Source: Saprospiraceae bacterium (GTDB lineage Bacteria; Bacteroidota; Bacteroidia; Chitinophagales; Saprospiraceae). Taken from it: a DNA stretch of 64,000 bases. The first letter of the stretch is position 1. The number at the start of each line of letters is the position of its first letter. A model generated the notes under the pieces. It was not told the origin of the DNA. It did not search any database and was given only the letters and a program-made list of their open reading frames with translations. The position numbers and the translations under genes were made by a program. Below are positions 35,292 to 44,973 of the stretch, in pieces. The DNA lies in NCBI GenBank assembly GCA_019638455.1, contig JAHBTU010000003.1, positions 372,001 to 436,000 on the forward strand, read 5' to 3'.

Positions 35292-37438
35292 TTTGCAATG
35301 GGTAAAGTGATGTGAACACGGGTGATGAAAGGGTTGGAATACATATCGGGCAGATTGCCAAATGTAGGCTCGGAAGTGATGCGAAGGGTGCCGCCGTGTT
35401 TGCTGATGATGTCTTGCGCGTCGTAAAGGCCGATGCCGGTGCCGGAGCGCCCCCTGTCCTCCGATTCGCGCCCGCGCCTGCCAAATTGGAAAACAGAGCC
35501 AGACTCCAGCTCCTCGCGGCGGATGGGTACGCCCCAGTTTTCGATGGTGATTTCCACCGTGTCGCCTTTTTGTTCGATGCGGAGGTTGACCCAGGGCTGG
35601 CGGTCTTGGCCTTTTGTCCAGCTGTATTTGATGGCGTTGTGGAGGAGGTTGTGAAAGGCGCGGTTGAGCGAGTTTTTGTGGCACGACACGGGGATATGGT
35701 CGCGTTGGCTGAATTGCAGCACCATGCTGACCCGGTTGATGGCCGCGAACTCGTCCAGAAAACGCACGGCATCCATGACGATGGGGATGAGGTTGTGCGG
35801 TTTGAGCTCTTGCTGCACGATTTCGCCCCGGCGCAGATAATCGCGGAAATAATAAAAGTCCGGGATGCGCTCGTTCAGCTCGTCCAACGAGATGGAAAGC
35901 GAAACCATGCTGGTCAGCCGAAGCATCTCGTCCACTTCGGTGCGCAGGTTGCGGAGCATCTCGCGGGGCAGGTTGAGCCGGCGCAACCCATCGAGATGCT
36001 TCCTGATTTCGAGGAGGATGCGTCGGCTGAGCGCGGCATTGTCCTTTTCGCGCTCGGAGCCAGTTTCGCCCAACGGGAGTTTTTGGGTCAGTTTTGACAG
36101 ACGCGCCAAGTGTTCCACGCCTTCGTTGCGTTCTTCCGCGATGGCGTTTAGCTCCTTGAGCGCCTCTTCCAATCGTTTTTTGCAGCGCACCGCGTCAGCA
36201 GCGGCTTTCATGCGGTCAATGTGTGTCTCGTCTTTTAGCAAATCCTCTCCGTGCGCTTTCATCAGCATGGAAAGAGTGTCGCGCAGCCCGTTGATGGTGG
36301 CGATGTAAGTGTGCAGGATCGAGCTAAAATCGGCTTCCAGCGTGCGGGTGTGGCCGCGCACATGGTCGGTCACGTCGTACACGGCCCCGACGCGGAGATG
36401 TTGGTTTTCTTCCGCGACATAGCGCACGTTGGCCACCACGTTGCGCCGCCGCCCCTGTTTGTCCTGAATCTCCATGTAGTAGTCGAGCAACGACTGCTGG
36501 TTGGCGGCAGCCTTGTTCAGCTCGGTTTTGAAGGCTTCGTAGGCGGCGCGGTTTGGGTGAAATTGGCTAATCGGCTTGGAAAGTATCTCGTTGGGCGACT
36601 CGTAGCCATGAATGTGGGCAAAGGTGAGATTGGCGCTTGAGATGATTTCCTCGCCTTGTCGGTTAGTGTTCACCAAAAACAAACCCACGGGCAGGTCATT
36701 TTGAATAATCTCGAACGTGACGTCATGAATGCTGCCTTTCACGCGGGCAATGCCTTCCGTCTCTCCGGCAATGCCGATGCAGCTCATCTTTACCACTACC
36801 ATGGCCCCGTCTTTGCGGCGCAGTTTGAGCTGTCGGTCTGTGAGGTGTGGGTTTTTTCTGATTTCCTTTGCCAGTGCGGCTATCTTGTCTGTTTCCCAAA
36901 ACAGGTCTTCGAGCGGTTTGCCTTTTATTTCCGCCGGGCTGCCATATTTCAATACGTCGGCAAACGTGTGGTTGCAATCCACGATGACCAAGTTGTGGTC
37001 CACCTCGAAAAAACCCGTGTGCACCATCTCCTCAAATTCCGCGAACCATTCGATGTCACTCATGCTCAGGGCAATGCACAGCAGGCCACACAACGTGCCG
37101 CTCTCATCGCGGAAAGGCTGCGACACAAAGCGGATTTTGCGGTATTCGTCGTGAATCTTGAGACGCACCGTGAGATTGTTGTGCCAAGTGCCGAGCGACG
37201 CATTTTGCAATTGCCGCAGGATGTAGTCGCGTTCCTTGGCATCCTCGTAATAGTTCGTGATGTTGTACGACGATAAGTCGCGCGTGCGGTCGAGTATGAA
37301 AAAATCAACCGCTTGCTCGTTGGCAAACAAGAAGTTCCCCGATTTGTCGCTGGCGTAAATCGGGAACGGCAGGTCCTGAATCCGGCTGTACGCCGTTTCG
37401 ATTTCCTGCCGCAGGGCGGGGGAGAGGGTTGGTTCCAT
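35288..37438 (-). CDS. Multi-PAS sensor histidine kinase
   Basis: A 716-residue soluble kinase with no transmembrane segment. Three PAS domains cover about 15-125, 135-245 and 250-365 (PFPIYASDKSGNFLFANEQ, GFFEVDHNLVIVDCNHTF, VGLFLVNTNRQGEEII). Next comes a helical dimerisation region in which no canonical H-box is visible (the closest is FSSILHTYIATINGL). The HATPase domain has the N-box HNLLHNAIKYS (about 597-607) and G-box GRSGTGIGLYDA. It probably senses a cytoplasmic ligand or redox state through PAS. A TACTTTTG box (37467-37474) lies upstream. Confidence 0.87.
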   Translation of the reverse strand: MEPTLSPALRQEIETAYSRIQDLPFPIYASDKSGNFLFANEQAVDFFILDRTRDLSSYNITNYYEDAKERDYILRQLQNASLGTWHNNLTVRLKIHDEYRKIRFVSQPFRDESGTLCGLLCIALSMSDIEWFAEFEEMVHTGFFEVDHNLVIVDCNHTFADVLKYGSPAEIKGKPLEDLFWETDKIAALAKEIRKNPHLTDRQLKLRRKDGAMVVVKMSCIGIAGETEGIARVKGSIHDVTFEIIQNDLPVGLFLVNTNRQGEEIISSANLTFAHIHGYESPNEILSKPISQFHPNRAAYEAFKTELNKAAANQQSLLDYYMEIQDKQGRRRNVVANVRYVAEENQHLRVGAVYDVTDHVRGHTRTLEADFSSILHTYIATINGLRDTLSMLMKAHGEDLLKDETHIDRMKAAADAVRCKKRLEEALKELNAIAEERNEGVEHLARLSKLTQKLPLGETGSEREKDNAALSRRILLEIRKHLDGLRRLNLPREMLRNLRTEVDEMLRLTSMVSLSISLDELNERIPDFYYFRDYLRRGEIVQQELKPHNLIPIVMDAVRFLDEFAAINRVSMVLQFSQRDHIPVSCHKNSLNRAFHNLLHNAIKYSWTKGQDRQPWVNLRIEQKGDTVEITIENWGVPIRREELESGSVFQFGRRGRESEDRGRSGTGIGLYDAQDIISKHGGTLRITSEPTFGNLPDMYSNPFITRVHITLPIAK

Positions 37439-37466
37439 GGCTGCTGTTAGGATTGCTTCAGGCTGC

Positions 37467-37474
37467 CAAAAGTA
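37467..37474 (-). promoter_or_regulatory. Minus-7 box of the kinase operon
   Basis: The minus strand reads TACTTTTG, about 30 bases before the kinase ATG at 37438. No clear minus-33 TTG is visible. Confidence 0.5.
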
Positions 37475-37584
37475 TAAAATTTTTGCTTCGCGCTGATTTT
37501 GAAGGATAAATTTTGGAAGAATCGCAACTTCGCCCGCCTAAACAGGTGTCGCAGCCAGCGACCCTTTCAAAAGTTCAGGATACC

Positions 37585-38610
37585 ATGACTTCAAAGACGA
37601 TAAACCTGCTTTCAGACACCGTGACCAAGCCCACGCCGGGAATGTTGGAAGCCATGTTCGCTGCCGAGGTGGGCGACGATGTGTTCCGCGAAGACCCCAC
37701 CGTGAACGCATTGGAGGCGAAATGCGCCGCCCTCTTTGGTCACGAGTCCGCGTTGTTTTGCCCCTCTGGCACAATGGCCAACCAGATTGCGCTCAAGGTG
37801 CATACCCGCCCGCTCGATGAGGTGATTTGCGACGAAATGAGTCACATCTACCAGTATGAGGTGGGGGGCTATGCTTTTCATTCTGGCATCGCCATCCAAC
37901 TCCTGAAAGGCGACAACGGTATTCTTAGCCCGGCGCTCGTGGAGGCCGCTGTGAGGCCCCGATTCGATTGGCTGCCCGTGAGTCGCCTCGTCGTCGTCGA
38001 AAACACTTGTAACAGAGGGGGCGGGAGCATCTATGCTTTGGCGCAATTGCGGGCGATTCGAGCGGTCTGCCGCAGGCACGGTCTTGCGCTGCACTTGGAT
38101 GGCGCCCGCATTTTCAATGCGTTGGTGGAGACGGGCGACACGCCTGCTCAAATCGGCGCCGAAGTGGACAGCCTCTCGGTATGCCTTTCCAAAGGACTGG
38201 GCGCGCCTGTCGGTTCGGTGCTCATCGGAAGCGAAGCGTTCGTGGCGGAGGCGCGGCGCGTGCGCAAAGCGATGGGTGGTGGTATGCGGCAGGCGGGCTA
38301 TCTCGCAGCAGCGGGCATTTATGCCCTCGACCACCATATAGAACGGCTCAAAGACGACCACGCACATGCTCGGTTGTTGGCCGACACGTTGGCTGCCTTG
38401 CCTTATGTCGCCAACATCCGCCCGGTGCAGACCAATATCCTCATTTTTGACTTGGTGGCCGGAGCTACCCCCGCGCGTTTTCTCGCTCATCTGAAACAAC
38501 ACGACATCGTCGCCACCTCCTTTGGGCCGCAGACGATTCGTTTCGTGACCCATCTGGATGTGACGAGGAAAATGGTGGAAAGGGTAGGGGAGGTGCTGAG
38601 AGCGTTTTGA
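37585..38610 (+). CDS. ltaE: Low-specificity L-threonine aldolase
   Basis: A 341-residue PLP enzyme (fold type I) that splits L-threonine/allo-threonine to glycine and acetaldehyde. Family segments include [51 protein letters not shown] (Asp contacting PLP) and [12 protein letters not shown] with the PLP lysine. The ATG at 37585 starts the family N-terminus; 24 codons of open frame upstream lack conservation. Isolated gene. Confidence 0.93.
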   Translation: MTSKTINLLSDTVTKPTPGMLEAMFAAEVGDDVFREDPTVNALEAKCAALFGHESALFCPSGTMANQIALKVHTRPLDEVICDEMSHIYQYEVGGYAFHSGIAIQLLKGDNGILSPALVEAAVRPRFDWLPVSRLVVVENTCNRGGGSIYALAQLRAIRAVCRRHGLALHLDGARIFNALVETGDTPAQIGAEVDSLSVCLSKGLGAPVGSVLIGSEAFVAEARRVRKAMGGGMRQAGYLAAAGIYALDHHIERLKDDHAHARLLADTLAALPYVANIRPVQTNILIFDLVAGATPARFLAHLKQHDIVATSFGPQTIRFVTHLDVTRKMVERVGEVLRAF

Positions 38611-38682
38611 AGTGGGGGGGCAAAGATTTGTTTTTCAAAAATTCAGTAGCGCAAAACATCAACAAATTATGACTTGGAACAC

Positions 38683-40065
38683 TCAAAACCCCACCACTCG
38701 CGCCCCCTTCTTCCCGTCCAAATAGCCCCGAATGATTTTGGCCGCGTCGGGGTCTTCAAAAGACGTGGCTAAGCATTCGAGCAAGTCCTCTGCGGTGTAT
38801 TGCATGGAAGCATCCACATACCCGAAGCCGAGGTAGCGGCCCTCCTGCACCCCCACCACGGCCATTTCGTCGGCGTTGCGACCTTTGTCCAAAATGAAAA
38901 AACTGCCGGAGAGCCGGCGGTTCAGTTGTTCGAGCGCCGCAATTACCCGCTCATTGTAGGCTGTCGGTGCCTCTTCGCCCACACAAGCGCCTCGGCACTT
39001 TTTGATGGAATAGTGGAAACAGGCTCGCTCGGAGGCATCGAGGTGGCTGAGCCGGTAACACAGCTCATATTGGCGCACAATGCTTTGCAGGTGGCTGCGG
39101 GCGCTGTCCACCTTCGGGTAGTCTGCCACGAGCTCGAGGTTTTTGGTGTTGCGGGCGGTGCGCTTGCCCACCGCAAGGCATTGGTAGCCATTTTGGTCGG
39201 TGTAAGTGAAAATACACCCCGAATGGCTGCGGATGCGCAAGGCGCGGTTGATGCGGGGTAGGAGGCGCTTGATTTCGGCGCTTTCGAGCAGCAGGGCCAC
39301 CAGTTCGCTGCCAGTGGTTTCCCAACTGAGGTCGGCCACCCCCGTGCGGAGTTTTTCGCCTTTGGGAGTCAGGTCAGCAAAGTGCTCAAAGAGCCGTTTT
39401 CTGATGTTCAGGCTTTTGCCGACATAGATTACCTCGCCGCGTTCGTCGTGCAGGTAATAGACGCCACAACTTTCCGGCACAGATTCGAGGCGTTCAAGCG
39501 TGATGTTGGCTGGCAATTTCGCCTCGCGGATGCCGCTGCGCAGGAGCGATTTGACCGAGTTGTCGCCTTGCGTTGCCAATATCATTTCAAAAATGCGCAC
39601 GGTGGCGAGGGTGTCGTCCAAGGCGCGGTGGCTGCGTTCCGCCTGTATGCCAAAATGCTTTTTCAAATTGCTAAGGCTGTAGCTGGGCAGGCCGGGGAAC
39701 GTTTTGCGGGCCATGCGCACCGTGCAAAGTTGTTGTCGGGAATAAGCAAAGCCCAGCCGGGCGAACTCCTCGCGGACAAATGAATAGTCGAACGAAACAT
39801 TGTGCGCCACAAACACGGCTCCTTCGGTGAGTTCCACGATGCGTTTGGCCACTTCGTAGAATTTTGGCGCGTTGGCCACCATCTCATCCGTGATGCCCGT
39901 AATCATCGTGATGTTCCACGGGATGCTTCGCTCCGGGTTGATGAGCGTGGAGTAGGTGTCAAGCACCGATTCGCCGTCGTGCAACACGATAGCGATTTCG
40001 GTGATGCGCTCCCGGCGGGCGATGCCGCCAGTGGTCTCCACGTCTATGATGGCGTATTTTGGCAT
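38683..40065 (-). CDS. DnaQ-like exonuclease fused to GIY-YIG (UvrC/Cho-like) nuclease
   Basis: A 460-residue nuclease fusion. An N-terminal 3'-5' exonuclease (DEDDh type) covers 1-170: IDVETTGG with Asp8/Glu10, HNVSFDYSF, and SHRALDDT with the His/Asp pair. The GIY-YIG domain lies at about 205-285 (CGVYYLHDERGEVIYVGKS). A UvrC-like C-terminal region has CFHYSIKKCRGACVG, including the Cys residues expected in Cho/UvrC relatives. Known in bacteria as DNA polymerase III epsilon-like/Cho fusions thought to act in DNA repair. ATG 40065 is chosen over 40128 to fit the exonuclease start. Confidence 0.88.
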   Translation of the reverse strand: MPKYAIIDVETTGGIARRERITEIAIVLHDGESVLDTYSTLINPERSIPWNITMITGITDEMVANAPKFYEVAKRIVELTEGAVFVAHNVSFDYSFVREEFARLGFAYSRQQLCTVRMARKTFPGLPSYSLSNLKKHFGIQAERSHRALDDTLATVRIFEMILATQGDNSVKSLLRSGIREAKLPANITLERLESVPESCGVYYLHDERGEVIYVGKSLNIRKRLFEHFADLTPKGEKLRTGVADLSWETTGSELVALLLESAEIKRLLPRINRALRIRSHSGCIFTYTDQNGYQCLAVGKRTARNTKNLELVADYPKVDSARSHLQSIVRQYELCYRLSHLDASERACFHYSIKKCRGACVGEEAPTAYNERVIAALEQLNRRLSGSFFILDKGRNADEMAVVGVQEGRYLGFGYVDASMQYTAEDLLECLATSFEDPDAAKIIRGYLDGKKGARVVGF

Positions 40066-40166
40066 TCGTTGTTTGGATGGTTTTAGCGTCAATCCCCCAT
40101 TTTTCGTGCCTTTTTTGGGTAGTCGCATTTTTTCGCAGACATTTGCAAACGTAAAACACTATTTGT

Positions 40167-41405
40167 TTGGAAAATAAAAAGTGGACGGATTTTTTTCTCA
40201 AAACCTTGCTGCTGATAGGCTTGCTCTATCGGAGTCCCACGCTGTTTACCCAAACAAATATTGTCGAAAGCGACGCATCGCTGTTGGTGTCGCCTTCTGC
40301 CGTCGTCGTGGGGGCTGAAAGAATGCCCTTGCTGTTGCCTCAGATTCAAGGCAAAAATGTCGGCTTGGTGGTCAATCATTCCTCCCTGGTGGGTTCCGTT
40401 CATTTGGTGGACACGCTTTGTGCCCTGGGCGAATGCGTGAGCCGCATTTTTGTGCCAGAGCACGGCTTCAGGGGCACTGCCGATGCGGGCGAAATGGTGA
40501 AGGACGGTCAGGATGCCCGCACGGGCACGCCCATTGTTTCTTTGTATGGAAAAAAGAAAAAGCCCTCTCCCGCCGACCTGCGCGAGGTGGATGTGGTGGT
40601 GTTCGACATTCAGGATGTGGGCGCTCGTTTTTACACCTACATCAGCACGCTCTATTATGTGCTGGAAGCTTGCGCGGAGCAGGGTAAGCCCGTCATCGTG
40701 CTCGACCGTCCGAACCCCAACGGCCACTATGTGGATGGCCCCGTGTTGGATATGCGGCTCGCATCGTTTGTGGGGGTTGCGCCATTGCCCATCGTGCATG
40801 GTTGCACCATGGGCGAGTTGGCGCGTTTGTTTGCTGGCGAGTATTGGTTCCATCAAGCCGAGCGGCTTGATTTGCGCGTCATTCCCTGCGAACGCTACTC
40901 CCATCAAACGCCCTACGACCTGCCTGTGAAGCCATCACCCAATTTGCCCAACACACGCGCCGTGTTGCTTTACCCATCGCTTTGCTTGTTTGAAGGCACC
41001 GTTGTCAGTGTGGGTCGTGGCACCGATTGGCCTTTCCAGATAGTGGGTGCGCCGGAATTTGCCCACGATTCGTTTTGGTTTGTGCCCCGACCCGGTCCGG
41101 GAGCGCGTCACCCACTGCACCAAGGGTGGGTTTGCAAAGGTTTCGACCTTCGGCGGGTACCAGTGGATAGCTTGCGGGCGCAAAAGCAATTGAATCTCGG
41201 CTACTTGCTCGACTTTTATCGGCAATACCCCAACAAGCCGTCGTTTTTTTTGAAAAACAAATTTTTTGACCAATTGGCAGGCACCTATTCGCTCCGAAAG
41301 CAAATAGAGGAAGGAAAAAGCGAGGCTGAAATCCGAGCCACTTGGCAAGCGGATTTGGAGGCGTTTCGGGAAATTCGAAAAAAGTATCTGCTGTACGCGG
41401 ATTGA
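40167..41405 (+). CDS. namZ: DUF1343 exo-beta-N-acetylmuramidase, NamZ-like
   Basis: A 412-residue exported protein. The TTG start at 40167 is needed to include the signal peptide (FFLKTLLLIGLLYRSPTLFTQ region). The DUF1343 domain fills the rest: VGLVVNHSSLVG, FVPEHGFRGTADAGE, VVVFDIQDVGARFYTYISTL, VIVLDRPNPNGHYVDGP and SPNLPNTRAVLLYPSL. NamZ releases terminal N-acetylmuramic acid from peptidoglycan fragments for recycling. The symbol is given by family similarity. Confidence 0.85.
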   Translation: MENKKWTDFFLKTLLLIGLLYRSPTLFTQTNIVESDASLLVSPSAVVVGAERMPLLLPQIQGKNVGLVVNHSSLVGSVHLVDTLCALGECVSRIFVPEHGFRGTADAGEMVKDGQDARTGTPIVSLYGKKKKPSPADLREVDVVVFDIQDVGARFYTYISTLYYVLEACAEQGKPVIVLDRPNPNGHYVDGPVLDMRLASFVGVAPLPIVHGCTMGELARLFAGEYWFHQAERLDLRVIPCERYSHQTPYDLPVKPSPNLPNTRAVLLYPSLCLFEGTVVSVGRGTDWPFQIVGAPEFAHDSFWFVPRPGPGARHPLHQGWVCKGFDLRRVPVDSLRAQKQLNLGYLLDFYRQYPNKPSFFLKNKFFDQLAGTYSLRKQIEEGKSEAEIRATWQADLEAFREIRKKYLLYAD

Positions 41406-41422
41406 GGCTGGCAAGTCTTTTC

Positions 41423-41487
41423 CTGTTTTTGAGATGCCGCGCCTCCATTCTTCCGGGATGACACCTCTCACAAAGCGAGAATGACTG
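41423..41487. repeat. ATTCTCG palindrome family, half copy
   Basis: TGAGATGCCGCGCCTCCATT through ACAAAGCGAGAATGACTG matches one half of the palindrome seen complete at 48935-49065. It lies in the gap between namZ and yraN, which holds nothing else. Confidence 0.6.
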
Positions 41488-41549
41488 CCTTGATTTTAAA
41501 TAAATTGCGCTTTTGGCCATGCTGAAAACTTGGCGGCGCGAAGTACAAC

Positions 41550-41915
41550 ATGTCTGACCATCTTGAAATTGGCAGAAAAGGCGAGCAAATCGCCACTGAA
41601 TATCTGGAGCGCAAAGGCTGGCGCATCGCGGCACGCAACTGGCGTGCCGGGCGCGGCGAGATAGACATCGTGGCCTGGGCCGATGAGCGGCTTTTGGTGT
41701 TCGTCGAGGTGAAAACCCGCGCGGGGGATGGCTATGGCGGGCCAGAAGAAGCCGTGGGCGCACGCAAGCAGGACCTCATGGCCCGCACAGCAGGGGCTTA
41801 TATGGAGCACATTGACTATGACTGGGAGATTCGATTCGACATCGTGGCCGTACTGCTCAAAGGCGACAAAGTGTTGGAAATCCGCCACATTGAGGATGCT
41901 TTTTTCCCGATGTAA
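41550..41915 (+). CDS. YraN/UPF0102 family endonuclease-like protein
   Basis: A 121-residue protein with the UPF0102 (YraN) pattern: GRKGEQIATEYLERKGW, RAGRGEIDIVAWADERLLVF (core Glu and Asp) and FVEVKTRAGDGYGGPEEAV. These match the Glu, Asp, ExK positions of restriction-endonuclease-like folds. Its role in cells is poorly known. It is followed by the choice-of-anchor B gene. Confidence 0.92.
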   Translation: MSDHLEIGRKGEQIATEYLERKGWRIAARNWRAGRGEIDIVAWADERLLVFVEVKTRAGDGYGGPEEAVGARKQDLMARTAGAYMEHIDYDWEIRFDIVAVLLKGDKVLEIRHIEDAFFPM

Positions 41916-41990
41916 ATGTATTTATGGAAAAACGTTAGACCTTTCCGAGCGCAAATTTTACTCGACCTTGCAACATCCTTCACTTTGGTT

Positions 41991-43865
41991 ATGAAGCAAA
42001 TACTACTGCCTCTCCTCGTCCTTTGGGCGACGTTCGCTGCCCAATCCCAAAACCTGAACACCACTTTCCGTTCCAAGCTGGTTTTTCCGGGACAAACCCT
42101 CGCCAACGTGTGGGGATACGACATGGATGGAAAAGAGTATGCGCTCGTCGGGGGGCGCAATGGCCTCATCATCGTGGATGTCACGAATCCCGACGCGCCG
42201 CAACAAATCGTGCAAATACCGGGGCCAAGCAATCTTTGGAAAGAAATCAAAACGTACAAGCACTTCGCCTACGTCGTGTCCGAAGGGGGGCAGGGTATCC
42301 AAATCGTGGATTTGAGCGGGCTGCCTTCACCCAATCTGAATCACCGCTTCTACACGGGCGACGGAGCCATTGCCAACCAACTCAACCGCATTCATGCGCT
42401 GCATATTGACACCACCAAAGGATTTTTATACGCTTATGGCGGCGACTTGTTCGGAGGTCGCGCCAAAATTTTCAATCTCAACCCCGACCCCTACAACCCT
42501 ACCTACGCTGGCACTTTCAACACCAACTTTGCGGGCAATCAGAACTATATCCACGACGGATATGTGGACAATGACACCCTCTACGGCGGGCACATCTACG
42601 GCGGCTTTTTTTCCATCGTGAACATGGCTGACAAAAGCAACCCGCAACTCATCAGCACACAAATCACACCCAACGCCTTCACGCACAACACTTGGATTTC
42701 GCAAGACCGCCGCGTTATTTTTACCACCGACGAGGTGAACAACTCCTATCTCGCGGCCTACGATGTGTCAGACCCCACAGATGTGAGGGAACTGGACAGA
42801 ATACAGAGCAACCCCGGCAGCAACTCGATGGTGCACAACACGCACATTCTTGACAATTGGGCGGTCACTTCATGGTACAAGGATGGCTTCACTATCGTGG
42901 ACGTGACCCGACCCGACAACCTGATTCAGGTGGGCAATCACGACACATACACGGGTAGCGGCGGCGGCTCCGAAGGTTGTTGGGGCGTATATCCCTATTT
43001 CCCTTCCGGCACCATAGTGGCTACCAATATCACCGCACAAGGCACCAGCAATGGCGAATTGTGGGTCGTGACCCCCACTTACGTCCGCGCTTGTTATTTG
43101 GAAGGAAAAATCACCGATGGTGTCACGGGGTTCCCGCTCGGCAATGCCAAAGTGGAACTGCTCGGCACAGCCACGCAGGAATTCAGCAACTTGACTGGGC
43201 AATACAAAACCGGGCAAACACAAACGGGGCTTTTTACTGCCCGCGTGACCCGAGCAGGTTATCAAACGGTGGAGACGGAAGTGCTCATGGAAAGCGGCAA
43301 AGTGCGCGTGTTGGATGTCGAGATGTTCCCGCCCGGCACCTTCACCGTGAGCGGTCAGGTGCTTCGCTCGCCCGACCTCGAACCCGTGCCAGACGCTGCG
43401 GTTTATCTGTTTGGCCGCGACACGGAATACGCCGCCGTGACCGACGGGGAAGGGATGTTCAGCATTGGCAACGTGCTGCCCGGAAGTTACGACATAACAG
43501 CCAGCGCCACAGATGTGGGCCAAGTGATGCACCACGAACAAAAATTGGTGAGAGACACGGCGCTGACGCTCTATCTTTTTAAAGAATATCGCCGGGGCGA
43601 CGACAAATGGAAAGGCCGCGACTTGCTGGCCCTTCGGGAAAACCCTTTCCGCGACCACACGACGCTGATTTACCAACTGCCCGAACCGTGCGATTGCTCG
43701 CTCATGGTGGTCAACGCCTCGGGGCAATTGGTGGAAAACGTCGGGTTGACACAGCCAAACGGCTCCCTTGAATTGGGCCGGGCCTACGAACCGGGCGCTC
43801 ATTTCATCTATCTCAAACAGGCTGGTACGGTCGTCCAGACCCTTAAATTGCTGAAAGTGCGGTGA
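41991..43865 (+). CDS. Choice-of-anchor B family secreted protein with T9SS-type C-terminus
   Basis: About 624 residues. The ATG at 41991 starts a clear signal peptide (MKQILLPLLVLWATFAAQSQ). A long LVIVD/choice-of-anchor B beta-propeller region follows (about 25-390; NGLIIVDVTNPDAPQQI, GIQIVDLSGL). Two carboxypeptidase regulatory-like domains come next (LEGKITDGVTGFPLGNAKVE and VSGQVLRSPDLEPVPDAAVY). The C-terminus resembles a type IX sorting domain (ENPFRDHTTLIYQLPEPCDC). Secreted and likely surface-attached; function unknown. Confidence 0.83.
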   Translation: MKQILLPLLVLWATFAAQSQNLNTTFRSKLVFPGQTLANVWGYDMDGKEYALVGGRNGLIIVDVTNPDAPQQIVQIPGPSNLWKEIKTYKHFAYVVSEGGQGIQIVDLSGLPSPNLNHRFYTGDGAIANQLNRIHALHIDTTKGFLYAYGGDLFGGRAKIFNLNPDPYNPTYAGTFNTNFAGNQNYIHDGYVDNDTLYGGHIYGGFFSIVNMADKSNPQLISTQITPNAFTHNTWISQDRRVIFTTDEVNNSYLAAYDVSDPTDVRELDRIQSNPGSNSMVHNTHILDNWAVTSWYKDGFTIVDVTRPDNLIQVGNHDTYTGSGGGSEGCWGVYPYFPSGTIVATNITAQGTSNGELWVVTPTYVRACYLEGKITDGVTGFPLGNAKVELLGTATQEFSNLTGQYKTGQTQTGLFTARVTRAGYQTVETEVLMESGKVRVLDVEMFPPGTFTVSGQVLRSPDLEPVPDAAVYLFGRDTEYAAVTDGEGMFSIGNVLPGSYDITASATDVGQVMHHEQKLVRDTALTLYLFKEYRRGDDKWKGRDLLALRENPFRDHTTLIYQLPEPCDCSLMVVNASGQLVENVGLTQPNGSLELGRAYEPGAHFIYLKQAGTVVQTLKLLKVR

Positions 43866-43915
43866 AATGAAGTGCCCACACTGCCACACACTCAAATTGC
43901 CACACTACACTTACC

Positions 43916-44644
43916 ATGCTCAAAATCGGCCTTTTCGGATACGGAAAAATGGGACGAGCGATTGAATCGCTTGCTGCTGAACACGGTGCGACCGTCGTGT
44001 GGCGCGTCACGCGGGAAAACCGCGCGGAAGTCACCCCGGCGTTGCTACGGCAAGCTGATGTTATCATCGAGTTCACGCGCCCCGAATCAGCCTTCGACAA
44101 TGTGATGCAGTGCCTTCGAGCGGGTGTGCCAGTGGTGAGCGGCACCACGGGTTGGCTGGAGCGGCTCCCGGAAGCACAGGAATTTTGTGAGAAAAATGAA
44201 GGAGCGTTGCTTTGGGCTTCCAATTTCAGCATCGGGGTCAACCTCTTTTTCGCGCTCAATACCTGCCTGTCAAAAATGATGAACGAACGCCCCGAATACA
44301 CCCCTGCCGTCACCGAAATCCACCACATCCACAAACTCGACGCGCCGAGCGGCACCGCCCTCACCTTGGTGCAAGGCATGGTGGAGCAAGTGCGCCGGTT
44401 GTCGGGCTGGGCCTTGTCGCCTCCGATGCCAGCACCGGGCGAAATACCGGTGAGCGCCATCCGGGAGGGAGAGGTGCCCGGCACCCACATCGTCGCATGG
44501 GCAGGCCCTGCTGACGAAATCAAAATAGAGCATCGTGCCCATTCGCGCTTGGGTTTTGCAAGTGGCGCACTATTGGCCGCCCAATGGCTGGCAGACAAAC
44601 AAGGCTTCTTTTCAATGCGGGATGTGCTGGGAATTGAGGAATGA
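43916..44644 (+). CDS. dapB: 4-hydroxy-tetrahydrodipicolinate reductase
   Basis: A 242-residue lysine/diaminopimelate pathway enzyme that reduces hydroxy-tetrahydrodipicolinate with NAD(P)H. The nucleotide-binding loop is GLFGYGKMGRAIE. VVSGTTGW and ASNFSIGVNLFF are family segments, and TEIHHIHKLDAPSGTALTL contains the catalytic His and Lys. The length is at the short end for bacteria but normal for Bacteroidota. It starts 50 bases after the choice-of-anchor gene and may share its transcript. Confidence 0.95.
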   Translation: MLKIGLFGYGKMGRAIESLAAEHGATVVWRVTRENRAEVTPALLRQADVIIEFTRPESAFDNVMQCLRAGVPVVSGTTGWLERLPEAQEFCEKNEGALLWASNFSIGVNLFFALNTCLSKMMNERPEYTPAVTEIHHIHKLDAPSGTALTLVQGMVEQVRRLSGWALSPPMPAPGEIPVSAIREGEVPGTHIVAWAGPADEIKIEHRAHSRLGFASGALLAAQWLADKQGFFSMRDVLGIEE

Positions 44645-44751
44645 CGAATGGGAAATGACGATTTGTGTGTGTCCAAAATAAATTGACCAAACCAGTCAAT
44701 CACATATTACGCGAAATAGGGGTTGAGGTAAAATGCTTAAAACGTGCGCTA

Positions 44752-44784
44752 TTCAAGGGGTGATTTCAAACCACCCCTTGAATA
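44752..44784. terminator. Stem-loop after dapB
   Basis: CAAGGGGTG / CACCCCTTG with an ATTTCAAAC loop, about 110 bases past the dapB stop. It lacks a T tract, so it may be a processing or Rho-related structure rather than an intrinsic terminator. Confidence 0.4.
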
Positions 44785-44925
44785 AATACTTGAACATCAG
44801 ATAATAAAGAAGTTCAACCCCTAACTTGCAAGTATTTCAAAAAGCAGCAGGCCAGGATAGTACGGCGGGCTGCCAACAGTACCGCATCCCCGCCGCCGCC
44901 TTAATATTTTCCGCTCGCCTTTCCC

Positions 44926-44933
44926 TACCTTTG
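44926..44933 (+). promoter_or_regulatory. Minus-7 box of guaA
   Basis: TACCTTTG (TAnnTTTG) about 40 bases before the guaA start. The minus-33 position carries TTAA rather than TTG. Confidence 0.5.
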
Positions 44934-44973
44934 CTCCTTCTTTCCGGCGAACTAAAAGTTCGCGTTACATTTT

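Noticed and set aside
43843-44703. A 286-codon minus-strand frame over dapB
   Set aside because: Antisense to a complete dapB with all catalytic motifs.
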